Of a stretch of DNA of 64,000 nt, positions 25,301 through 37,300 are shown in pieces. How positions within the stretch are numbered: the first letter of the stretch is position 1; each line of letters starts with the position of its first letter. The notes below the pieces were generated by a model that saw only the letters and a list, made by a program, of their open reading frames with translations, ran no database searches and was not told where the DNA came from. Source of the stretch: Leuctra nigra (taxonomy: Eukaryota > Arthropoda > Insecta > Plecoptera > Leuctridae); NCBI GenBank assembly GCA_934045905.1, contig OW203761.1, positions 33,220,964-33,284,963 on the forward strand. Reading direction: 5' to 3'. The translations under genes were made by a program, and so were the position numbers.

Positions 25301-28300
25301 AACAAAGACTAGCGACAAATTACGAAGGAAGTCAAACGGCTGTAGTTAATGATGTGAGGAATGGGATTGCATAAAACCAGCAGCTTACCTAGGTGAGGTG
25401 GAGACTAGACTTGGTGAAATACAAGTGCCAGCAACAGATAACACATATACAACATAAGATAATGTCACACAAAGACTGAATGTTTCCTGCCTTGAAAGAT
25501 AGGTAGGCTGTAACATTGAGTGTTCGTTTGAGTGGACAGTTCTTGTTTAATACTGTGACAAAATAATGTGAAGAGAAAACAATATCCGGGCAGAAAGATT
25601 GTTCGGCTAGAAAACGATGAAAAGAAACGTCCGACGAAATGATATATGAAAGCCATTGGCCGGTAAATGTGTTGCATGTTGCGGGAATCTCCACCAAGGC
25701 AAGTCGCAACGCCTCGGTCAGCGGCCGGAAGTCTGCATTCCGCCATCAGACATCATTCACTAAACTACATAACATCAATACACTGGTAACATTCAAGAAA
25801 ACTGTGGATCACTTAACTTGGCAAACCTTATTCAGGGGTGATCCCAGGCTGTTACAGTCTCTCACATTGCCAGATTAACACATGTGGTATCTCACACACT
25901 GGACCACAATATAGAATGGATTATTATGAAATCTGACAATAACACTCATTTCCACACAACAAGATTTCCGTTGCTTCCTATTTCTGTTGAGTAAGCAATT
26001 GACATTTAGAAGGCAGAGGGTGAAGTAGTACGAAAATCATTTTTCAGAGAAATTTGTTAAATTCAAGCTTGAACTAGCAATTATATAATGCTTTTTTTAA
26101 CAACAATGATTACTTTAAATATTTTCACCACTAGGATCACCCCTGCTTCCATTACAATCATTGTCCACACACCAAACCATCTTGCCTCATGTACATCATC
26201 TGGATTGTATATGTGTTATCAACTGTCAGTGCTTCATGTTTTGATCACTTGAAGGTAAGCGGGTGGTTGTGCATGCGGTTACGAGAGTGACCGGCGAGAC
26301 TACCTACCGGCATGGGCTCCTGCTTGATCTCCTGCTTAGGAAACAGTTGCGCCTGTGGCGCAGCACTGCTGGGAGGCGACGAAGCTACCGGCAGTGGAAC
26401 GATGTTCTCGGAACTCGGCCGGCGTTGTAGAGGAGTCTTCATCGGCTCGGCAGGAGAGTGGGACTCGGACGCAGCTTTGAACCGCTTCACCGGGTGGTTC
26501 AGCCTATAGAGTCAAGAAAATTAATGAGCAAGTCATTGGCAGAACACAGAACTGTGTTCTTTCATAAGCACGAATACGTACGGTTAAACTGATCGCTCAT
26601 ACCTATGTCTATTTTTGTAGACAATTGACAAAAATAGAGGTAGGTAGGGCTGTGCGAGATTGAAATTTTTCATGTCGAGCGAGATCGAGATTATTTCATA
26701 AAAGTTGAGCGAGATATTTTACCTTCGAGATCGAGAATCAACAGTCTTCCTTTACAGTCTTCCTTTACTTCTATTACTGTTGATTATTTTTTTTGGTGGA
26801 AGAGAAACACAATGCAAATTGTCCAGCCACACAAGAATAACATTTGATAAGTATGCAGAACTGTCTACTTTATATATAAAACAATACAAATCAAATTTAT
26901 GGACGATACAAAGAAAGTTAGCGTGCGTAGTCCTGTAAAAATAACAAAAAATTGGAAATCTTGATGGCTCTTAGTTGATATGCTCGAGACTTGAAAATTC
27001 GAGATGGTAATTTGAACAAACGATCGAGATCGAGATGGAGTTTCATATTCGAGATTCGAGAACTTTCGAGACTTGCACAGCCCTAGAGGTAGGTAAGTAT
27101 TAGTACTAATCAAGTAATCAATGCAATAAGAGAGTGTTTGGTGCATGATTGTATGTTAGTAGGTGATGTACGTAATCTCTTAAATTTTTAGTACAGAGGT
27201 CAGATATAATCATATTCTTGGGTGTTACTTTACTTACTAGCATATTAAACGAAGTTTCAAGTTATCATCAAAAATTGTAATCATGAACATTTAGTGCTCT
27301 TCTGTCCATTAAACAATAAGTTTCAATAGACAGTTCAACTAACAATTCAGGTAAAATATTAACGAGCACTGTTTCAAAAACAAACTTACCTTAAACATAG
27401 ATTAGGTAGTCTCAGAAACACTAAAACCTAAAATAATCCTAAATGACAACTTAATACGTTTATTCTAGTCTATGAATAGTCTAGAAGAAAAATAAAATAG
27501 TAATCAACAGTAGGTATCAATTACTTCTAAGAAGCGCATGATATCATCTCCAAATCCAATCCATGGCACAACATGTGCCTTGTAAAACATAGCTTGTCAA
27601 TTGTCAATAGTTAGCATTTAGTCTCACCAAGCGTCGAGCGTGGAATAGTCGTAGAGCAGTTCCGAGTGTTGCTCCTCCTCTAACAAGATACTCTCGTACT
27701 CCTTGGAGGAGAGCACAGGCCGCTTGAGGGTAGGCGCTTCTGGCACAGGCGCTGGTGGTGGAGGAGGCGCTGCCGACTCCACGCTTTCTGTCGGCTTAGC
27801 ACTAGGTTCCACGCTCATCGTAGTCGGGTATGGAGAAAATACCTGGATAAAAAGCAAGTAGTAGTTAGTCTCCGTATCACATCAACAAATGGTGGCAAGG
27901 TACACTTTAATGAACTGTTTTGCTCCCGATGTGTACAAAATTGCACTCTTCTGAACTTTATAGTTATATATTTAGCATTAATTTGTTATTTTAGTAAGAG
28001 TAAAGCACAAAATCAACAGGAAAAAATTACAAGATGCAGAGCATCAATTGAGTGCTAGTGAGTAGATGCTGAAGTAACAAATATATTAAGATCTTTCTCC
28101 CATCAACCCTGCAGAAGAAAGTATACCACCTACCTGATTACTAACAGAAGACACCGATTTCGGACCGTTCAAATCTGAAGGTGTCGCAGCTGGAGTAACC
28201 TTATCTTGTGTTGGAGTGGCGGGCTGCAGTTGTTGGCCGCCGTTAGAGGCCGGTGGGTGGGGTGAGAGTGTAGGCATGGTAGCATCGGTGGGCGGGACGG

Positions 28301-31300
28301 AGGTGGGCTGGGAGTGAGGGTTCGGCAGCGGTGAGGGAGCAGCAGACGCAGGGGAGCCCACTGATGGGACTGGCAAGGAATCATTTAGACCGTTACTCTG
28401 GGTGTTAGGCGCAGGATTGGGCGTCATAGACTGCCCTCGAGGATACGAAGGGGGACCACCGGAGGGTGTACCCGAACCTACGAGCCTGGTGAACAGAAAA
28501 CAAGATTAGCACAGAACACAAGCAAACTTTTTAAATTAGTTAGTCTTACCAAAATCACCATGTTGCCTTGAATGTTATTACAGTTTATAAATTCAAATCA
28601 CACCATCCAATTAGAACAAACACCGTGGATGTTATTCGCAACTTAGTATTCATCCTGCCACCTCATCATCGCTGTGTATCAAATCAACACATCTGATATG
28701 ACTGCTCAGTGGATTTACTGTAATAAATGGTGAATAAATTTGTTGAAAGCATTAGTGGTGACAGTACAATACAGGAATGTAGATGCAACAAGTAAACTAC
28801 TCAAAGAGGCAGAAAGAAGGAGAAACAATACGCAAGACAAGCAGCACCTCAACCTCCCAAAGCTCAGGCTGTACATGGCAAGACTGTGTTAGGCGTAGGC
28901 TAGCGATGTACAAACCTCGAGCCAGCCTCGACGGACCACGCCCCCTCATCGAGGAGGGGGGATCGCCGGTGGAACGGCGTAATGCGCACAGAGCCTCGCC
29001 CGCTTTTATCGCCCTTGAGCGCTTTCGAACCCCCGCTACTACTTATTCCGCCCTTGTTCACGCTCATTTGTTTCACACTCGGTGATTTTTTACACCTGAA
29101 AGTAGCAGGCAGGAGTTACAAACGTGTGGCTACGTCTGCAAGTCGCTATGGTCCCCAGATAGATGTACAAACACTCAAAAGAACATAGCTAATCAACAGC
29201 TTGAAGAACACAGTGGGTGTGCTCGAGGCATGCTAATGTGGAACCCAGAAGTTAACAATACTGTACGTCATTTTTCATGCAATCCTCTAAAACGAGACAA
29301 CATCGATGAACACAAGTCTACGCTAATAGATAATCCAACTATGACTGAAGTGTCTACAAAGCAATGTTGGAACAAGACTTACTTTGAGCAAGCGCAGGAG
29401 GATTTCCGTGTGGGGTCCACAAAGTCCCAGTGTCCGATCGGCGGCTGTTGATTGGCCGAACCATCTCCATCTGGCGCATCATGCTGCGCTGGATTCAAGA
29501 TGGCATCTTGCCAGACGTTGTCCGGCAATCGTTGTGCAGGAGACTGGTCCAGCTGCATGGACAGCGGATGATATCCCGTGCTGATCGGAGGCGCATGCAA
29601 AGGAGGTGACATCGGTGCGGCGGCTTCCCTCGGACCTGAGCACTTGTCCACAGGTGCAGCCACCTTCACTTGATCGTCCATGTCGGTGACTAGGACGAAG
29701 CATGTGGGGTAGGTCATCGAGACTCCGCCCACTAACACCTCCACAGCGGGAGGGAAGAACGCCTCGTCCCCTCCCTCACGGGAGCTGGTCTTGCTCCCCA
29801 TCGGGTAGAACTGCCGCCAGTCTTCAATGAGGCGCTGTACTTGCATGTCGGTACTCTTGAAGACCTTGGAAAGAGCAAAACGACTTGTGAAAAATGATCT
29901 GCAGAGACCATCCAGAAGGTGATTAGTTTACAGCAGCTGGTGCTGTCCTAAATATTTAATATTTAATAATAAAATATTGTCTGAAAATTGATTTCCCAAT
30001 CACATAGCTACAAGTTAAATACAATAAATAAAGGGGAGGATATAAACAGAAACATAGCAAAATAAAAAATTCTTTCTGCAATGCAGTTACAAATAATAAC
30101 CTTTTTCAGTTGACTGCTAGTCATTAAAAAACATCGCCTCTGGTGGTACTCACCTTGCCTGTGAGGGTCCCTGCCATGCCGTACGGCGCCAGAAGAACCG
30201 GTACGCCGCTGGGTGCGATCTGCGCCGCAGCCAAATGGCGCCGCGACAGGTTGCGAATCAGTGGATGACAGCGCACGTCCATGCTGGCACACACCGTGCT
30301 CTCGCCATGCACGAAGAAAGCGAACGAGAATGAGAAGTGTGTGCTCTTGCCGACAAGCTTCTCGGCACCGTCGTACGGCTGCACAAACCATTTTCCCACG
30401 CGAACAAAATCGCGCGACAGCAAGCATCTGAGGGAGAAGTATGTTTTATATATACAGGAAATGTTTACTTGTACCAAGAGTATTATCTTAGGAAGATCCT
30501 ATCATGTACAAAACCAAGCGTATTGTAATACCTAAATAAGAATGATGAAGTACCTACCTATTTGGTAGGTACATCTACCATAATATTAAAAATTATTTTT
30601 ATAAGATATATTAAAATGAAGAAGGTGCATGACCTAATTAGCATTAAGACAGGTTTCTGCAGACCTTTCAACTAATTATGTAATGGATTTAGATTATTTT
30701 CAGTGCCTGTTATTACATCCAGGAATAATTATTCTTAAAACGTACAAGGGAGTTCATTTTGATAATTGCTAGATATTCCTTACCTTTCTATTAGATTGTG
30801 AAGAGCTTTGAAGAGAAGTGACCGACATTCGTAAGACAGCCCATTCTCCCAGGATCCTTGCTCACCCTCTGCAAGAACAAAAGCTAGCATAAGGAGCATG
30901 ACAATACAACAGCAAGTAGATACCATTTGCTGGCTTCTTATTAATCGAGGTGTGCATCAATCTCAAGGGTTTAGACTACCAGGGAGGGCCAGCACAGATA
31001 CATGTATTTATAACACGATAACCAGTCCTGGGTATTGGGTAATCTAAATTGTATGTAATTACTCATTACTCATTGGATTAGGATGGTACGAGTTTGATTT
31101 ACAATAACTAACTACTCTTCCATTCCTTATGCTCCATGATAAGTGAGGAAGCTTAGATTAAAACAATCTTTCCACGAATTAAGTCTCAGCCTGATATTAT
31201 ACATAACAAAATAATACACATTTTGATTTCGCAGGATCTGTTACAGATGGCGTAGCAGTAATAGGAACTTGAGTACCCACTACAGTGAGGGGGGAGGGCA

Positions 31301-34300
31301 GGTGTCAATAATAATAATCAACTCGTGCCGTGTAATGTCTGACATGTCTGGTCCGTCAAGCAGGCGTCAAAGACATCGTGTAACATGTGCTCGCCGTGGA
31401 AAGTATCACAGACTCTCCCACCAACAGGCCTTCAGCATAGCTCTCTCCCTCTATTTCACGTCACACCAGCAACAATACCTTGCAAAACGGTAATGCAATG
31501 AAGAAAACAGCGATGAAAGAGGCCAGTCTAAGGTGAATGTTATTAGCCCACTCTCTCCCCTCCTCCTGACGTCATCCATCATCGCTACACGTCACTGTCA
31601 GCGGCTGGCGCGCGGATAGGCAACCCGCACGGCACGCGCCTGGCGCGGGAAACCCACGTGAAGGTCATGAACCAGCGAGCTGTGGGTCGGCGAAGAAGCT
31701 CCACGAGAACAACCACTTGGCTGGACGATCAGACGGTACAGGTAGATCGGTCCGGACATTGACTTCCCTCCAGCCAACGAGCGAGCGCGTTCTTCTCGAC
31801 ACCGCCGAGCGCGGGGAAGAGGTTCTTGACTTGGTACCGAGATCTGACAACACTTGTTCGAATAGATGTTTCCAAAACAAACCGGTGCCGCGTTGCTGCC
31901 ATTCAATGCCACCCTCATACCATCTTGTCTCGTAGGTCATCGCCAGAGAAGATGGACAATAGCCAACAGCCCATGCTCCATTCTTCAAAATATGTGTTAC
32001 AAGTTTGATATGCATCAAAATGAACATATTGATATGTTCTTTTAAGAATTGTAAAGCGTGAACTGTTTGAAAATGCATTATTAATTTTCCACTATGAGAA
32101 TAGTAAAAGCGTGAACTGCTTGGAAATGCATTATTGAAGAGATTTCCTCCAGCACATGGTCAGGAACATGAGTTCTATGAAATGAAAGGAAGGAATCCAT
32201 CCCATCTGTTGAAGCGCTGTTGTCCGCAAGCCGCGCCGTGCAGCAGGCTGGGGGTGGTGGTCGGGGGAGGGCGGGGGTCGGATCGATGTTATTGATATGC
32301 GGCGAGAAAGAGGTTCAAAGTGACATCTCTGGCTGACGCTGGGAAGTGGCGGCGAGCGAAGCCAAGGAGTGACATACGAGTGCGTTGCGTTGAGGTTAGA
32401 TTTGTATTGATCGCTCACGCCACGCCGCATGGGACGCCACCGCCACATTTACAGAGGCGCACCGTCACTCGTCCCGCTAATCGGCGGCGCATTAGAATAC
32501 ACCCTTCTCTCGGTTGTATCGACCACGGCGAGATACTACAACATACATCGCGTAATATTATGCCGCATTGTGTGAGCCGCTCTGACATAAGTCACAAGGC
32601 TGGCGTGATGTTTCACGGCAGAGGCGATGTAAACACGACGCATTGCGCATCAGTCACAAGGCTGGAGATATCGGGACGGCGTGATGTTTCACGGCAGAGG
32701 CGATGTAAACACGACGTCGCATTGCATCAGTCACAAGGCTGGAGACATCGGGACGGCGTGATGTTTCACGGCAGAGGCGATGTAAACACGACGCCGCATT
32801 GCATCAGTCACAAGGCTGGAGACATCGGGACGGCGTGATGTTTCACGGCAGAGGCGATGTAAACACGACGCCGCATTGTGTGGGACGAGCACAGCTATTT
32901 AGCCGCGCTGACATCGAGCTGGCAGAAAGAAGGCCCCCTCCCCGCCGTCCCCGCTACGACGCCCACCTCTCCAGACCATAACATATTCCCGTGCTATCGA
33001 TCTGCAGACTTCCCTATAGGCCTAGCCTCGTCGCCCACGTGATGCCGACGGTCGACGGCTGGAAATATCTCTCCCGTCGCGGATTCAACAGGCGCGTAAC
33101 ACTTGATCGTGTACGCAGCTCTTGGCGTCGACGCCGTCAGCACGGCGTTTAACAAGGCTTAATCGTGTCGCAGATGAATTGATTGATACATTTTAGAAAC
33201 ATCTGCGTAAGCATAGGCGATTAGCAAGTTGAGCGTTTACAACACTTACTAATTGATTCAGTTCAGAGCATTAAATTTAAATACGAATTCTAATTTTGAA
33301 ATACTCATCGGTTTAAAATGTTATGTAGACGGGAATCAGGTATTCTGAAAATTATCTACATTTCGCCTTGTCGACTTGCAAAACATAGATAGTACAAAGA
33401 AAAATGTCGCCCCTCCTCATGGCATTGACCCCCTACTGAATCACCGCATTCGTATCGCCTCTAATCCGTCCATCATAACAAGTTTCTTATCTGCCGCGTC
33501 TCCACTGGGCCAGGAGAATGTTCACACCTCACACCCTCGCCTTCACTCCCAAGGACTACACGCAATCCGACAGATCAACACCTCTTCACCGGCACCGCAC
33601 CGCAGCATGCCACTCGATGACGTGACCTTGAACGATCATCGCGCAGAGCACGATGCAGATCAAGTGGCCGTCGTAGGTGCAAACCCATCGGTGTCAAATG
33701 TCACAGTCAGAGACTAACATTCCGAGACAGCCGAGGACAGCGATGCTTTTTACAAAAGTTCAATTGCAGTACGACGATCCTAATATAATATCTATTCAAG
33801 CTATCCAATAATAGATAGTAGCATTTTTAATAGATGCCTGTAAAATCGAACTGCATTGCCATATTGTGTAAAGGCAGACCTAACAAGAAAATTTGTAATG
33901 TGGCCTTTGTCATGTCAGCAGTGTAAAAATGAAATCCTAACAAAGCAATAGGATGACGGTAGTAAAATGACAATTTATGTGAAACGAGTAAAACTAAACA
34001 TCTTTGCGTACATGAAGGAGTTGCCAGGTCCACGCCATTAGAAAGACACAAAGCCGACGCAACGCTTTCCTACGAAATGATTGAGTTGTGCTTGTGCTGA
34101 TCTTCTCGTGAAACCTGACGCAACGCATCGCGTGAAGTCGAGTCCGTCGGCTTGACGCGGAGAATACGTCGCCGTCGGACTTGTCGCCGGCTTATGACTG
34201 TTTGCGTCGTCGACCACGTCACGTCCACACAACTGTGTGCCAACAGTTGTGGGTTCGAATCCAGGGGACGGCCACGCAGGTGGAGGCTCGGGCTATGATG

Positions 34301-37300
34301 GTCGTGTACTAGACCGTTTTATATGATCGCCGACTTCGATCCCCGTGTTGGCATACGGGGATCTCTGGCAATCATCTTCTGAATGTGACGATTCATTTGT
34401 GATTTTTTTTGTGATTTCTTCATTTTTAGAAGAAAAATATAGTTAAATTACACTATTTGTAAGTCATAACAACTCCAGTTAGACGTTTCTTCATTTCACG
34501 TGGAATAATCCAGAGACCCAACCATCATCTAACCTTTAACTTGTATATCATCGAGTGGTCGATGTTGACCGCACGGTTTTGAGTGCCTCTGCTGTCACGG
34601 TGTGTCACGTCTGCTTCAGTCGCAGACATGTGGTCGGCGTCGGTCTAGGGCTATCCCATGACGCCTTCCTCCATGACGGCGTCAAGAGTGTGGAGTCAGT
34701 TGCCTGGGCGCGAGTGGCACGGCTGCCTCCATGACGGCGTCAAGAGAGAGTGCGGCGTCCGTTGCCTGGGCGACGGGTGGCACGCCTGCCTCCATGACGG
34801 CGTCAAGAGTGTGGGCGCGGGTGGCACGGCTGCCTCCATGACGGCGTCAAGAGAGAGCGGCGTCCGTTGCCAGGGCGCGGGTGGCACGGCTGCCTCCATG
34901 ACGGCGTCAAGAGAGAGTGCGGCGTCCGTTGCCTGGGCGACGGGTGGCACGCCTGCCTCCATGACGGCGTCAAGAGTGTGGAGTCAGTTGCCTGGGCGCA
35001 GGTGGCACGGCTGCCTCCATGACGGCGTCAAGAGAGTGCGGCGTCCGTTGCCTGGGCGACGGGTGGCACGCCTGCCGCTGACGTCACGTGGCCTCGAATG
35101 ACGTCGGCACTTGACGTCACGACGAGCTATCGCGACCCGCGCAGTGATCTCAGGATGATGACTACATGAGGACCCGCCCGATCGAGCACTAACTGGGTCA
35201 ACTTGACCTTCACTCAAAGCTCCTCGATCTTCCTTCCAAGTATTCAGAGAGGATTACCAAGAACCATTTACCAAGTGTCGTTCAAGACCATAAAAAAATA
35301 AAACGATATATATGTAGGTATCAATCTTTGTAATCTATAAATAAAAAGGTGTCATTTGTTATCTTAGATGCCATTCGATAGGATGGTTAATGAGAAAAAA
35401 TAAAGTAGTCCATGCAAGTCTTGATATGATGTACACTCGGCACATTTAAATATGATCGTTGATTGTTCTTCAGAGTCCCACGTTGTATACCCCTAATACC
35501 TACCGACCGGTTAGATCACGTGACTTCCTTATCAGTTCTCTCGCGGAACAAAACAAGGGGAAGGGGTAGTTCGTCGTCAATAGGAAACAAGTAATATTCT
35601 CTTTCAATATCCGATTGACATTGCATTACGAGACCTTCATTCGAATCCCACTTCAGTGTGTCAGATCGTGGTTTCACGTGATTTTGACGCAAATTTGCCC
35701 ATTAACTCCCCAGTTCTGGGGACATTATTCGATAAGTTAACTCAATGTCATATGCCAGATGAATGATTTGAAAAGTCTACATTACATTTCAATTTCATAC
35801 TTTTTTTTTATTAGAAAAGCTTTGCTTTTCTAATGAGCTTTGCTTTTTTTGCTTTTTTCTAATGATCACCAAGGTAACCCCCAATATTCAACCTTTTTTA
35901 TTTCTAAAGTCCAGTCAGTGATCCTCCCCTATTCGCGTAAATGACAGAATAGCTCTGACCTTGTAGAAAACAACTTGGGGTTGCTTAGTGGGAGGGGCAG
36001 TGACCTCGCATTATCACGTGAAAATAAAGTTGACATAATGTCTTTTACAGTCGCAATACATAAACAAACAGCAGGAAACAGCTTTTAATAATTTTATTTT
36101 TGATTTTGCATAGTGAAAAACCAAGGTGGACAGTCACATGCTGCACTGGGCTTACTAGGGTTTAAATTTTTGAGTAATATAATTGACCCTCCCTCTTCAT
36201 TCAAAACGCGAAATTTCCAATTCCAAAAACGAAATTGTCAAGTTTTTAAAACCACATAATCGGATCTCTAGAATGTAAATTTATTTCTTTTGTGGATGGC
36301 GTTAGCACCTCTAAATTAATTGAGTAAAAGTTTGAAACAAATTTTTCATCTGGCATATGACATTGAGTAAACTTATCGAGAAATATCCACAGAACTAGTA
36401 AGTTAATGGGCAACTTTGCGTCAAAATCACGTGAAACCACGATTCGACACACTGAAGTGGGATTCGAATGAAGACCTCGTAATGTAATGTCGATCAGATT
36501 CAGACATTGAAAGAGAATATTACTTGTTTCCTATTGACGACGAACTACCCCTTCCCCTTGTTTTGTTCCGCGAGAGAACTGATAAGGAAGTCACGTGATC
36601 TAACCGGTCGGTAGGTATTAGGGGTATACAACGTGGGACTCTGAAGAAAAATCAACGATCATATTTAAATGTGCCGAGTGTACCTTCAGACACTTCGGAG
36701 TGCAAAGAAACTGACGTAGGTAATTTTCTTTCTTGAAATTGTGTTGACATTGTATAAGTCACTACCTAGAAAACGTTCGCCGCCAAACAGTCAGCATTCT
36801 CTCCTTCAATCAGGTGAAGGTCAAAGATCAAGTGGCATGGCAACATTGTCACCACACGTCGATTGTCGCCGGTCGAGAAGCTATCGATCGGTTGATAACG
36901 CCTCGATCCCACGGGTCGTTGACCCCGACAGCAACAGGCTGGTGCCTTGGATCGGAAACAATGGTGACCCACGTCCCCCGTTCATTCATCGTGATCGTCC
37001 ATTGACGTCGCCTCTCTCTGCCGAGGATCGCGATGTAGAGGAACAGGCGGCGGTCATTCAGCGTGTTCATCCATTGACGTCGCCTCTCTCTGCCGAGGAT
37101 CGCGATGTCGAGGAACAGGAGGCGGTCATTCATCGTGTTCATCCATTGACGTCGCCTCTCTCTGCCGAGGATCGCGATGTAGAGGGGCGGTCATTCATCG
37201 TGTTCATCCATTAACGTCTCCTCTCTCTGCCGAGGATCGCGATGTAGAGGAACAGGAGGCGGTCATTCATCGTGTTCATCCATTGACGTCGCCTCTCTCT

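Noticed and set aside
32320..32838. 172-codon plus-strand ORF
   Set aside because: It runs through minisatellite A, whose 77-bp period shifts frame with each copy, and it resembles no known protein.
34246..34270. tRNA or tRNA-derived SINE from GGGTTCGAATCC
   Set aside because: A B-box-like match is present, but no A box or cloverleaf can be drawn upstream.
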